Of a DNA stretch of 64,000 nucleotides, positions 1 to 11,145 are shown one piece after another. Both the position numbers and the translations under genes were made by a program. Source of the DNA: Rozella allomycis CSF55 (taxonomy: Eukaryota > Rozellomycota). Every line of letters starts with the position of its first letter. Position 1 is the first letter of the stretch. Under the pieces are notes generated by a model, which saw only the letters and a program-made list of their open reading frames with translations, was not told the origin of the DNA and ran no database searches. The stretch is taken from the NCBI GenBank assembly GCA_000442015.1, contig KE561324.1, positions 56,125 through 120,124 on the forward strand. The letters run 5' to 3'.

Positions 1-443
1 GATTTGTAAAGATCTTAGTCTATTATTTTCCTTCGAGTTCTTAATTCGAAAGGACAAGAAATCAGCGGATACATAGATTATGCCAGTCGCTTAAAAAACG
101 AAAACTTTGACCAATACTTTAACAGGAATAGAGTCATGATGCCCAAATCTACAGATTTATCATTCTATAATTGGGGTAAATATATACTGTTTTATAAAAC
201 AGATACGCAAATTTGCACATGCAATTCAACGCAAAATTTTCAAGTAGTCACGGATAACGAAGGGGGACTTTTATTCAAAAATAAAAGGGACAGAAAAGTA
301 ATTAATGTAGATCCAAAGGTATTAAATTGAATTAATCACAAAATAAGGTTAAACCAACTGAAAACACCACGAGGCATGAAATTATTTCTCCAGAATATAT
401 CCAGATTGTAATCTATGATCATATTACAAGAAGAAAATCATAA
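1..443 (+). CDS. CFAP299: CFAP299 (cilia- and flagella-associated protein 299), 3' part
   Basis: This is the C-terminal part of a flagellar axoneme-associated protein; the gene starts outside the window. Three exons are visible: about 19-175, 203-318 and 348-443 (stop). They are joined across introns of 27 nt (176-202) and 29 nt (319-347), both GT...AG. The spliced product contains GYIDYASRLK, PTDLSFYNWD, LLFKNKRDRKV and ends IVIYDHITRRKS, which match the well-conserved end of animal CFAP299 (C4orf22) almost block for block. An acceptor (TTAG) lies at about 15-18. Family function is poorly known, but presence follows flagellated cells, so the organism probably makes flagellated zoospores (inference). 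The identification is confident. Confidence 0.88.
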
Positions 444-579
444 CGAGCATATTAAAATAAAGAACAAATTCATGATTCTCACTTTAAGACTGAATTGAAC
501 ATTGTAAGACTAAGATTACGTATAAGTATTCCTTTATGGAAGAAATATGTTTGAGAAAAAGAAGTAAAAAAAATGATAC

Positions 580-1892
580 TTATTCAAGCTGTTTATTAAT
601 CAAAATTTTTACAACATCCAAATCAAATGGAAGAGTTTGATCAAAGTTGATACACTCGATGAATAGTGAGAATGCATTTTGAATTTTTAAATAACAAATT
701 TGAATACTTGAAAATTTAAAAAGAAAACATTACCCCTTTGAATTGTATATTTTAAATGAATGTTCAGCCTCACCCAGCATTTCCAATCTATATTTAAACC
801 CTGAAGAATTAAGAAAGTTGGCAATGTCATTCTTGTTTGAAAGATGAGCTGAAAGTATTAAAAATTTTTCAATCAAATTAGATTTTTGGGGTTGCGATGA
901 AACTATGCTTTTGTATTCGCGATAGTAGAGTTTAGAAAACAAGATAGAATTCATTGATGCTTCCGAAGCTGAAAAGTCAATTTTTTCTTTGCATTCTTTT
1001 AATTCGAATTTAAATAATTTGGACATGAACGTGAAAAAGACCTCATTGTCCTTAATCTGGCAACTAGAAAGTGTTCTTAATTCCTGAGATTCTCTGCAAA
1101 TCTACATAATGACATTTAAATGATTTTTACTCTTTCAAATATTTGAATATTTTCCACATTCCTTTTAGCCCCTTCCAGCATATTTATAAACTCCAGATCA
1201 TTGATCAATTCTTGATAAACTATGAGAGGCATGCCATTCAAATACACTCTCATCTTTGTTTTATGATGATTTGGCAAATCTATGAAAAATTCATTTTCTC
1301 TTGTCACTAACTCTGCTTCAAAACCCGCAAAGGTTCCCGAGTAATCAACAAATATCTTGCCATTTTTAGCGAATAGTTTCCATCGCTTTTCCCTTAAAGG
1401 AAGAATTAAATTTAAATAAAAGTTGTGGTTCTGCTTAATCGATGATGATATTGAAATCCTTGCACAGTCCAGTTTTGTATATGATTCTTGAAGCATCTAA
1501 AATATGCCTTAAAAATAAGTTACATTAGATTTTAAAGAATAATTGACTTTCTTTACTGCTGTATTGAATTGTTTCTTGGGCTCTTCAATGCTTGAAGATG
1601 CAAAGATGGCATCTGCAGGGTTTTGTGTTAAATAGAAGAGTATGTCTGATGCTACATCTAGCTCTGACTTTGCCCAACTCATCTCCTCTAAAACTTTCTT
1701 TAATTTCTCGTCTTTGCTCTTGGTCTTATTGCTGTAATTTACGTATCTTTCCGCGAGATCATGGAATTGTGATTTTTGTCTATATAAATATATTTCTTTA
1801 CGTTACAATTCCTTTATTTCGTTGCCACTTTGATCGTACTCATAAACGGGCTCCTTTTCAAACTTTGGGACAAGCGATATCGAAAAAGTCAT
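580..1892 (-). CDS. Mediator subunit 17 (MED17/Srb4)-like protein
   Basis: One gene of five exons, about 400 residues, starting at ATG 1892 and ending at TAA 580-582. Reading frame is kept only if four introns of 27-29 nt are removed, for example 733-707. Residues near the N-terminus read SISLVPKFEKEPVYEYD. A middle helical part (EEMSWAKSELDVASDILFY) is followed by a block with LPLREKRWKLFAKNG and KIFVDYSGTFAGFEAEL. The pattern of long helices, then 'LR..RW.L' and a 'VDYS...AG' beta block resembles MED17 of the Mediator head module, which links activators to RNA polymerase II. I recall this pattern rather than having measured it, so the family is probable, not certain. What is certain is that the pieces form one spliced gene. 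Confidence 0.5.
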
Positions 1893-1939
1893 TTGGTAAA
1901 TTTGTCACAACAGAAAATTGAAATATGGTTTATTAATCA

Positions 1940-3022
1940 TTAAATGGAATTATGAAAGAGAAAAGATATTGATTCACCATTATTCACCCTTCTAATCGCC
2001 TCTGAAATAATATGGCTCATATCTATCACCACCAGTTTTGCAGATTCTTCATTAACTGGCAATGAGTTGGTGATCAATAATTTCAAAATATCACCGCAAG
2101 AGTTAATTTTAGACAAAGAGTCACCAGACAAGACTCCATGTGTTGCGATGATGTAAATATCTGTCGCTCCCCTCTGTTTTAGCAAGTTGGCGGATAGAAT
2201 AAAAGTATCGGCGCAATCAATTATATCATCCTTGAATATAAAATTAAGTATTTGAGTACATATATAAATGCTATCTTGCCAGAAATGTCCCCCATCAATG
2301 TCAACTGATGATCATTTTCAGCTTTCAAGTGATCATCGTGAATGATGGCAAATGGAATACAAAGCATATCTGCAAAAGATGTTACTCGTTTCGCAGCACC
2401 TAAAATTTGAATAATTCTGAAGGTTACCTGTGTTCTTCGCCACCACAACAGCATTCTTGTAATCTGGAATATTCTCCACGATAAACTTTGACAAAATGGG
2501 ATCAACAAGCAAATTATCTACAGGAATATTGAAAAAAGATCTTATTTGAGGCGTATGAAGATCTAATGATATAATATGGTTGACGCCTAAATTTCACGGG
2601 TTGTGACAAAATACCTGCAACTTCAAGCATATCTGCCACCACTATGAATAATTTTCATAATAAGAATTACATTTTGCTGCAATAGTTTCTCTTGATGTTT
2701 TCTTTTTCGAGTGTTTAGAGTACGGAAAATATGGCATTACAGCGATTATCTTTTTGGCGCTAGATTCTTTGCATGCCGCAATCATGAGAAGCAATTCCAT
2801 TAAATTATCGTTGATTGGGCTGCTTCCTGTTTGTATTAGAAAAACATTTTGGTTCCGAATTGATACGCACAAATCCACCTTGGTTTCACTATTAGGGTTC
2901 CTTTTGATTTTTGCTGGAGAGAGAACGCATGCTAGCTTTTGAGAAATCAATTTAGCTAACTCTTTATGTGAGGAGCCCGAGAATATTTTTGCTCCTTTCA
3001 TTGAAACTGAAATTTCAATCAC
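1940..3022 (-). CDS. PRPP synthetase-associated protein (non-catalytic PRPS homologue)
   Basis: A ribose-phosphate pyrophosphokinase fold of about 320 residues in five exons (introns 27-29 nt). The family signature is present as DLHTPQIRSFFNIPVDNLL, and the end reads EAIRRVNNGESISFLFHN. Key places match PRPSAP1/2 rather than active enzymes. The usual 'PYARQDKK' is PYFPYSKHSKKK, and the substrate loop is VVVAKNTGAAKR. The PRPP-binding motif is DDIIDCADTF instead of DDxxDTGGT. The long insert of animal PRPSAPs is missing. In the family, such proteins bind active PRPS and tune PRPP supply for nucleotide synthesis. The enzyme role is therefore unlikely, and a regulatory subunit is the better call. 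No catalytic PRPS lies in this window. Confidence 0.85.
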
Positions 3023-3113
3023 TATAAATTAGATGAAACAACGAAAACTAGAGCCAACTGCCAAAATTGAAAATAGAATATATATATTTATTAGTTTTAA
3101 CTTTTAACTAATA

Positions 3114-4324
3114 TCAGAGAGCGCCAATAAAGCACCACCTTCCTTCGCTCTTGGAAGAAAATTCATTGTTTTCTTTTGGTTTAATAGAGAATAAACCTCC
3201 AGGGCTTAAATTCTTTAAACTTTCCTCTTCAACAAAGTGGAAATTTGATGGAACCCAAACTTCTCCCTTTTCCTGCCGCGAGCGTCGAATGCTTCTTTGC
3301 TTTTCTTCTATTTCATTCTTTTCTTTGGTTGCCTTATTGTAATCGCCTGCCTTTAATGCTTCTGTGACCTTTGACCAGACCTTGAAAGTTTCATTTTCGC
3401 TTTGCTCTTCAATTGGTTTCACTTTCGGCTGTTCTATCGAGCTGGACTCTGCATCAAAAAGAAGGCATTCAAATGTTTCTGTATTTCGAGAATGAAAAAC
3501 CTTTTCTGTCCATTTACCGTTTAGATAAACTAATTTTTCAGCCTCATTATTGGTAGTAAATATATATCCCTGTAAAGTATGATATTCTCCGGAGAACCAC
3601 GGCTTTGGAATAAAATCAACAAAAGCGGATAATCCCGATGACGAAACAATACGAGAGTTTCCTGTCAATTCTAAAAACATGCTGACGTTCATTATTCCTC
3701 TCAAGTGAAGCTCAGGAAAGGAAACAGTATATTCTTCTTTCCACTTTTCGAGGTATAAGGTCAAACTACCAGTTTGTTCAACTTTGATCGCAGTTCCTGT
3801 AAATTTCGTCTTTTGTCCACAATTTCCTACAAGAAAAGTTCCACTTTCTTTATTTTCAAAGTAAAATGCAGTAACTGGTGGGTGATGACTGACTACTTGT
3901 AGGAAGTGTCACTCCTATTACCTTGCTCGCAACACATCTTTATTTCCCCGTCATTCTTAGTCTCCCAAGAACCAAAAAACAACTCTCCTAGTATAGGGTT
4001 ATACGGTTTCTTTTCATTTTTCCCTTTTGTCCATCGCGATGCATATGCACCATACAACTGTGAAACGAACCAGCGAACCACAGCTATCATTCTATCTAAG
4101 GTAAATAATATTATGAAGCTTATACCTAAAGAATTTTCATAGCTACTAATCAAAATAAAAAGGTCTGGGTGATCCATCCAATGAGCAGAATATTCCGTTA
4201 AAGATTGCCCACTCAGAAGAATCGAAGGACAACTCATACTACTTAAATCACCTGTCGCCGACGCAATTTGTTTTATAAAACTCAAAAACGCACTTCTGTA
4301 ATTTGCATTATTACCTTCGGTCAT
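3114..4324 (-). CDS. Short oxysterol-binding protein-related protein (ORP/Osh)
   Basis: Sterol/PI4P lipid-exchange protein of the ORP family, about 370 residues, three exons (introns about 26 and 30 nt). The diagnostic EQVSHHPPV motif is split by an intron: EQ ends one exon and VSHHPP starts the next. Other family blocks are present: KKPYNPILGELFFGSW, GDLSSMSCPSILLSGQSL, EYHTLQGYIF, KWTEKVF, and WVPSNFHFVEEESL near the C-terminus. There is no PH domain or ankyrin region, so it is a minimal ORD protein like yeast Osh4/Kes1, expected in cytosol and at membrane contacts. It lies 27 nt from the start of the downstream-oriented NOX gene on the same strand. Identification is firm; the exact lipid cargo is not readable. 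Confidence 0.92.
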
Positions 4325-4350
4325 TCAAATTGCAAGGGTTAAGTGTATGA

Positions 4351-6129
4351 TCAAAAATTTTCTTTATTAAAAATAAACTTGGCCCCATTGTTGCCAGGAT
4401 CACTGTATATATTGCAACATATTTTTAACTTGTCGGATATAGGCTTTGGACCGCAGAAAAAGACTCCTACAGTACTATCAGTATGCCGAGCTTTTATCTT
4501 TTGAAAAATTTGATCGAAATTTGGGCGACCAAAATATGTCGGTGAATGTAATCCAGTTATAGGATCTGCTCCGTCGATAGCACCTCCATGCGCTAAGTAA
4601 CCATGAATTTGGTCCAATAATAATTTTCCTGTCAAATATTGATATATCTCAATTAAATTATCGTGATCTTCATCTTCAATAGCCTTCAGTACGTCTAAAA
4701 ACCATTCAAGGCTCTTTTACGGCGTAGTTGGACTTTTTACCTTGGTATCTCTAGATATAGCGACAAAATATACCTTCTTTAATGAAATCTTTTCCTTTGA
4801 ATCAAATCTATGCCTTTCCTCTATTAATATGTATTTTACCAAATAGTTTTTAAGAGTGAGCAGAATGGAGTTTGTCCAATACCAGCTCCAACGCAAAGAA
4901 CGACCTTGTAGTTACAAATCTTATCGCTCGCAGCTCCGTAAGGCCCATCAATAAGAATTTTTGGTGTAAGGTGTGGAGGAATACTCACAAATTCTTCGGG
5001 CGACTGCGTTAATGTTTTCATTCCAAGTTTGTTTGCAAGTGCAAAAGTCCAATCACCCCCAATCTTCATGTGTACAGATATAAAATCTTCTTTGGGGCAA
5101 GATGTAAGTGTAAAAGGATGCCATTGGAATTTAGATATATCAGGGCAATTCAAAAAAACATACTGACCAGCAAAACTTTTAAACGCAACTTTTCTCATTT
5201 GTATCTCCATAACTTGAGAAGGATGGAGTATAATCTTCGTAACAAACGTACTTCTTCTTGCAGATATTTCACGATGTATTCTTTCCAATATGTAAAGGAT
5301 TAAAGGGGCCAAAACAAGCTTGTAGTTTAATGGATCAACACAAGCTGAATACAGTTCGCCTCTAACAACACAATAAATCCCATGAAACATGGTGCAAAAA
5401 AGGAAAACTACAAAAAGATGATGTGTATACCAAAATATTTCGAATCTTGCCCGTCGAATGTTCTTAAATGAAGATGTAAAGATCAAAAACAAAGAAATTA
5501 CAGCCATGTGACCAGTCATCCCGGTGGGTGTCAAATATGAAAGATATTCTGGAGTTACAATACCGACCAACTCTGAGAGTCGTCTCATGTTATTATAATG
5601 ACCACAAGCATGAATAAAGGAAAAGAGCACGATAGCATATCCAACTTTTTTGTGAAATGCAATATGCTTATCTAACGGTACATATCTAATTATGTTTATA
5701 TAGCTGGGCTTACCGATGAAATATGGTAGCTCTAAGAATTGTAATTGTTTTCCTACAAACAGGAAGCATTATCAAAAACATATTTAGATTAATGCATGCA
5801 GCCGCACCTCTAGAAAATGAAAGCGAAAATGACAGAACTTTGGCCATCGTTGCGTAATTATTGCCATAAGGAGAATACAAAAAGGCGTAATATGTAAATA
5901 AATATACATTTAATCCGACCCATAAAGAGGCGATTATTGATTTTGGACCTTCATTGATAAACCAAACTTGAACATCATTTTTGAAAAGCTCGAGGGCCGA
6001 AAGCTGCGGTGGTGATATTTCATCAGCATGCAATGGATTTATGTCAAGAGTCTTTGATTTCTCTACAAAACTTTGGCGTCTTTCGTTGCCTATCACTGTT
6101 GACGTCAACTCTGACTCTATTGTATCCAT
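4351..6129 (-). CDS. NADPH oxidase (gp91phox/Nox family)
   Basis: Membrane flavocytochrome that moves electrons from NADPH through FAD and two haems to O2, making superoxide. The N-terminus is a cytosolic tail without EF hands. Several membrane helices follow, with the haem-ligand histidine pattern (HIAFHKKVGY...FSFIHACGH, then FWYTHHLFVVF...FHG). The C-terminal half has the FAD site HPFTLTS, the NADPH sites GPYG, GAGIGQTPF and FFCGP, and the family's terminal KENF. Reading continues across several introns of about 30 nt, giving about 540 residues. Lack of EF hands suggests control by p67/Rac-type regulators as in fungal NoxA/B (inference). Whether it serves zoospore or infection biology is open. 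Confidence 0.95.
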
Positions 6130-6401
6130 TGTTTACTATTTTGTTTGTCACTTGCCTTAAATAACGATATTCATTTTTACTATTAATTTGTGATTTTGAT
6201 GTATGACAATTATGACATTATATATAAACTATTAAGTACTAACCCTTGTGCAAAGTGTAGACTTTTTGTGCTTTGGATTACATTAAAATTTAAAGTTCTT
6301 TGTTGCAAATGTGAAGATCTGAATCCTTAAAACCGCGAACCATAGTTGAATTGGGAAATCATAGATAATCTTCTACTAAGCCCCCACAACTTTCACACTA
6401 T

Positions 6402-7141
6402 ATGATTCTTAATGTCGTCAGTTGGAAGAATTTTTTTAAGTCATCAATTTTATACATATATTATACAATAGCTCTTTCGTTCACAGGTTACATCATCTTG
6501 ACATTCTTTTCCAAGCCTTGGACATCATGGAAAACAGTCTCTAACTATTCCTTGACATCTCATGGAGCCTCCTTCATGGCTTTGCACTGGATTGGTGGGT
6601 GCGTTCTTAATATATGCATGGTGCTACAGATTCATCCTTACATAAGGACGAAATCGTTAAAGATTCATCGCAATATTGGAAAAGTTTGTTGTTTTTTTGG
6701 TTTAATCACCAGTATTTTCGGCTGTCTATATATTTTCACTGTTGGAACTGTGGGTGGTATCGAAATGGACATTGCATTTGCGTTGTACGGTTTCCTCTTC
6801 TTCTTTTTCACCGTCAAAACATATATGGCTGCCAGAAAACACAAAAGATTTGTGCATGAAATCTGGGCAGTGAGAATGTTCGCGATGAGTGTTGGTAGTC
6901 CTCTGTATAGGTAAAATTACCCAATTTTAGTAATATCAGACTTTACATCTCACCGTTGTTTATAAAAGCTGTATCATCGAAATTAACAAGCGTAGATAAA
7001 ATTAGATATCTTAATGTTGCTGGATGGCTCATGTTTGTACCTAATTTGATCATTGCCGAGATCTATATCTATCGACAGCTGCATAAACGTGATGACCCTA
7101 AACCTTCTTCGACATCTGATCAAGCAATCTTGGACGAATAA
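6402..7141 (+). CDS. DUF2306 multi-pass membrane protein
   Basis: Two exons joined across a 29-nt intron (911-939 of the 6 kb block, i.e. 6911-6939) give about 235 residues. Seven or so hydrophobic helices are visible. The conserved pieces are an HGASFMALHWIGG segment, a lone LKIHRNIGKV after a loop, and KHKRFVHEIWAVRMFA before the last helices. This histidine-marked pattern matches the predicted-membrane-protein family DUF2306, found in bacteria and fungi and without a settled function. The C-terminal tail is hydrophilic. It is transcribed away from NOX with about 270 bp between them. The family call is by memory of the motif layout. Confidence 0.6.
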
Positions 7142-7195
7142 GCTTATAATCTATAAATATAAATCATAAAATATTTTATTGTTAAAAGTTATCTA

Positions 7196-7636
7196 TCAAA
7201 CTAAATTTAATGGATTTTCGTGAAAGTGACCAACAGGCTCAACTTTGTATCGTTTCATGTCAATTAATATCAGCATTGATATTTTCATTCGTAGTCTACT
7301 GAGGAAACTGAAGTTCAGTCTCTGCATTTTAATGGTATCACCAGTTTCTATAATGTCCAGACCGAATTCACGCCCCAGTGCGAGAACGTCACATACAAAA
7401 TTGTTTTCCGCATTCAAAAAGTATTCCATTGGTATTTCCCAGGAAGTTATTTGGCTATTAGTTGCAACTTTCCAGAGGCCCTTGACAAAAGGATAAAAAT
7501 AAAGTCTCTGGGAGTTTCTCCAAAAAAATAATTCAAGGTATATTTTTTTCTTGCAATTTTCTATTTCGTTTATGAGAAATTCTGTCCTTTCTTGAGCGAC
7601 TTGTTGATGAAAGGCTTGGCGGTCATTATTGGCCAT
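7196..7636 (-). CDS. Conserved-looking hypothetical protein, 146 aa
   Basis: An intact reading frame of 146 codons, start ATG 7636-7634, which I do not recognise. The N-terminus is charged and helical (KIYLELFFWRNSQRLYFYP), and the middle is mixed, with NFVCDVLALGREFGLDII. No signal peptide or clear membrane helix is seen. It is head to head with the glycyl-tRNA synthetase gene: the two ATG codons overlap inside the palindrome CATG (7634-7637). It could also be an antisense artefact. In its favour are the lack of stops, a plausible amino-acid make-up and a position filling an otherwise empty gap. Confidence 0.5.
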   Translation of the reverse strand: MANNDRQAFHQQVAQERTEFLINEIENCKKKIYLELFFWRNSQRLYFYPFVKGLWKVATNSQITSWEIPMEYFLNAENNFVCDVLALGREFGLDIIETGDTIKMQRLNFSFLSRLRMKISMLILIDMKRYKVEPVGHFHENPLNLV

Positions 7637-9881
7637 GCTAGGGTATTCATTATTTTACCGAGGGATTAAAACAAGTATTAAGAATGTTCTTAATAGATTT
7701 GAGAATCAGTTTCTATGCCACGTGACCAACATTAGGACCCTTGCCTCAGTTGGAAAAATTATGACGACTAAAGAGGAACTTTCTAGTGAGATAACAGCTG
7801 TCGGCGACAGAATCCGAAATATGAAGCTTGAAAAGGCGAGCAAAGAAGCTCTTCAACCTCATATCGATCAGCTTGTCACTTTGAAGAAAAAGCTTGACGA
7901 AATTATTGTAGCGGAATCAAAGAAAGAGTTTGATAGAACCAAACTTGAAACGGTGTTGAGAAGACGATTTTTTTATGCTCCAGCATTTGACATTTATGGT
8001 GGTGTGTCTGGTTTGTATGATTATGGTCCTCCTGGATGTGCACTTCAAGCCAACATTCTGCAATTATGGCGTTCCCATTTTATTTTGGAAGAGCAAATGC
8101 TTGAAGTAGATACAACTATTTTGACGCCATATGATGTGTTGCACACTAGTGGACATGTAGATAGGTTTACTGATTTAATGGTTAAAGACAAGGGCAATGG
8201 TAATTTGTATAGAGCTGATCATTTGCTTGAAAACTGGCTATCAGCTCAAATTAAGGATGTCAAGACTGATGCTAAACTTAAAGAAGAATATTCTTATGTT
8301 ATGACCCAAGTAAGTTTTCATTAAATACATTAAAAGGTGGACAATTATGATGCCAAAGAATTGGGTGATATTTTGAGAAAATACAACGTAAAGGCGCCTG
8401 AAAGTGGCAACGATATTTCTGAGCCTGAGCCATTCAATTTAATGTTCAAGACACAAATTGGACCAGCTGAACATGATTCCAAGGGACGTGGGTAAGTATG
8501 ATAAATGGAATTTATGTAGATTCATGAGACCAGAAACTGCGCAAGGTCAATTTACCAACTTTAAGAAATTGTATGAATACAATAATGAAAGAATGCCATT
8601 TGCTTCGGCACAGATTGGAAAGAGTTTTAGAAATGAGATTTCTCCACGTGCTGGATTGTTAAGGGTCAGAGAATTTACGATGGCTGAAATTGAGCATTAT
8701 GTGCATCCAAATAAAAAGGATCATCCACGTTTCAGGGAAGTAGAAAATGTGATAATGTCATTTTTACCTGCATCTGAACAAGAAAAGGGAGTGTCTAGTA
8801 CGATTGACATGACGATTGGAGAAGCCGTCCGAAGTGGCATGGTCAACAATGAGACCCTTGGATATTTTCTTGCTCGCATTAGTTTGTTTTTAATAAAGAT
8901 CGGAATAAAGAAAGAAAGATTGAGATTTAGACAGCATATGAGTAATGAGATGGCGCATTATGCGAGTGATTGTTGGGATGCTGAAATCCAGTCTTCTTAT
9001 GGATGGATTGAATGTGTTGGATGTGCTGATAGATCTGCTTATGATTTATCAAATCACACAAAGAGAACTGGCGAAAGATTAGTTGCGCGTGAAAAGCTTG
9101 ATACGCCAATCCAAAAGAATGTGATTAAGCCACAATTCAATAAGAAGGAAATTGGTGTTAAATTTAAAAAAGATGCAAAGGTGATCGTTGATGAAATTGA
9201 AAACATGAATGAATGTGAGTTGAAAGAATTGAAGAAGAGTTTGGAAACAAATCAACGTGCCAAGGTAGCTGGATTTGAAGTCAGCAGTGATATGGTTTCC
9301 ATTGTAGAAACCGTTGAAACATGTTATGGTAAAAGGCAATGATGGATGAAATGTAGTCGATGAATACATTCCTTCTGTTATTGAACCATCATTTGGTATT
9401 GGAAGAATTATGTATTCTTTATTGGAACATTCTTACTATGTTCGTGAAAATGATGAAAATCGATGCGTAAACTCGCTTGTTTATTTTAGTGTAGGTTTTG
9501 TCTTTCCCACCTGTTGTTGCCCCAGTCAAATGTCTTGTTGTGCCTTTGAGTGGCCATCCGTCATTTCCTCCATTTATTTATGAATTGTGCCAACTTTTGA
9601 GATCCAAAGATATTTCTTTTCAAAAAGATGATTCTAGCAGCTCTGTTGGAAAACGTTACGCTAGAAATGATGAGATTGGTATTCCATTTGGCATCACAGT
9701 TGACTTTCAAACCGTCAAGGATAAAACTGTCACTTTAAGAGAAAGAGATTCAATGTCTCAAGTTCGCATTCATATGGATCAAGTAGCAAACATCGTTGCT
9801 TCACTCGCAAACGCTACTCTCTCTTGGAACAAAGTCACTGAAACATTTCCTGCTTTTGTTGAACAAGAAATTGATAATTAA
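7635..9881 (+). CDS. Glycyl-tRNA synthetase, probably both cytosolic and mitochondrial
   Basis: Class II enzyme charging tRNA-Gly. Five exons with introns 8310-8336, 8492-8519, 9329-9356 and 9467-9494 (27-28 nt each). A WHEP-like helical N-domain ([20 protein letters not shown]) precedes the catalytic core: [62 protein letters not shown] and [12 protein letters not shown]. The anticodon-binding domain ends with [18 protein letters not shown]. The first ATG (7635) gives a basic, Ser/Phe-rich leader that looks like a mitochondrial presequence. A second in-frame ATG at 7761 (MTTKEEL) would give the cytosolic form. One gene feeding both compartments is known in other eukaryotes; here it is inferred. 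Confidence 0.95.
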
Positions 9882-9969
9882 AGCATTAAATAAACATTAA
9901 TATTAAAACTAATTATGTTATACTTACACTAATTATTACATTCATTCTTTTAATTTATTATTCTAACAA

Positions 9970-11145
9970 TTAATGGCTAAAACATTCAGTAAACAACACA
10001 ACTAGAAACACAAGAAAAAATATCAACAGAAATGCTACTAGATACACATATTGAAGGGGGACAACATAGTTAAGTACTACGCTGGATACCGCCAAGTAGA
10101 TCAACACAAACCACTTGATATTCTTTCTTCTCAACACTCCATACAAATTAGACAATGATGGCACAAATTCAGCTGGGGCTACATCAGGCATTGGAACTGC
10201 AGTTTGGTCAGATGGGTATAACGTAAATAAAACATAATCATTCTCTTCCACAGACATTTGTTTAAAATACTCTCTAATTGACGATTTCATTAAAAAATCA
10301 TCATCGGTTGCGAAATATTCAAGATCAAAAGTCAATGGCTCTGGATCATTCTTAACCTTGACTGGCTTGGTTGATATTTCATCGCTATAATATGGATTCG
10401 GTCTAATGTCAATCATAGACACTGCATGGACTTTGAGGAGCGATTGTCTTTCTTCCGTAAAATTACACTGTTTTTCAATAGATCGCGATCTTGTATGTCT
10501 CTTTTCCTTTCTCATTGTCCGTGCAGGGAACAAGTCAGAGAGAGCTGAATCCTTGCTGGATTTCAGCGTGGTTCGTGACACATCTAGAAGACTCTCCCAA
10601 TCTCCCGATGAAAATCTCTTGCTTTTACATTTCACTTGATTTTCTGTTCTCACACTCGACTGTATAATTTCACCCACACTGTCATTGTACTGCATGTTCC
10701 ATGCTTGTTTTGCAAGATCAGATGGTATCTTATAGTAATGCACATCCCCAACAACAGTCATGTTATTCAATGGATTCCTTGCCTTCATGCGATGCAACAA
10801 TCCTTCTTCAGGCTGCGTTCGAAATAAAACCTTATTTATGTGATGGGCCTGATAGATGGAATAGAACAACTTGCCCGATTCGTCTTGCGTAGTCACCCGC
10901 GCTAGAATGAAATCCTTGTTTGCTTTAATAGCCATCTGGAACAAACTCGTAAACGTCTCAAACGTAAATATATCTTCAATAGACCCATCAACACTCTCAA
11001 CCACATCTCTCGTCCCTTCAACATCCGGTGTTTTCATCAATCGAAACTTCACAGGAACAGAGCTGGGTAGCTCCTTTATCCATGGCTCAGTATCTTTTGA
11101 TCTAGTTTCAATAATCTTCTCATTCGTTGGTATCGGCATATACAT
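9970..11145 (-). CDS. Hypothetical protein with two C-terminal membrane helices
   Basis: Single-exon frame of 391 codons that I cannot assign. The first ~330 residues are soluble and mixed, with a Ser/Arg/Lys-rich stretch (RTMRKEKRHTRSRSIEK) around residue 215. The end has two adjacent hydrophobic segments (WFVLIYLAVSSVVLNYVV and YLVAFLLIFFLVFLVVLF), leaving a tiny tail TECFSH. Both termini are therefore probably cytosolic, as in a hairpin- or tail-anchored protein of ER or other endomembrane (inference). No signal peptide is seen. Length without stops in an A+T-rich sequence makes it a real gene. Confidence 0.75.
   Translation of the reverse strand: MYMPIPTNEKIIETRSKDTEPWIKELPSSVPVKFRLMKTPDVEGTRDVVESVDGSIEDIFTFETFTSLFQMAIKANKDFILARVTTQDESGKLFYSIYQAHHINKVLFRTQPEEGLLHRMKARNPLNNMTVVGDVHYYKIPSDLAKQAWNMQYNDSVGEIIQSSVRTENQVKCKSKRFSSGDWESLLDVSRTTLKSSKDSALSDLFPARTMRKEKRHTRSRSIEKQCNFTEERQSLLKVHAVSMIDIRPNPYYSDEISTKPVKVKNDPEPLTFDLEYFATDDDFLMKSSIREYFKQMSVEENDYVLFTLYPSDQTAVPMPDVAPAEFVPSLSNLYGVLRRKNIKWFVLIYLAVSSVVLNYVVPLQYVYLVAFLLIFFLVFLVVLFTECFSH

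Noticed and set aside
1116-1496. Two separate small genes in 730-1496
   Set aside because: Removing a 29-nt intron joins them in frame, and further exons upstream and downstream join the same way, so it is one gene.
1592-1921. 109-codon + frame
   Set aside because: Antisense to the MED17-like exons, which splice cleanly and include the start codon at 1892.
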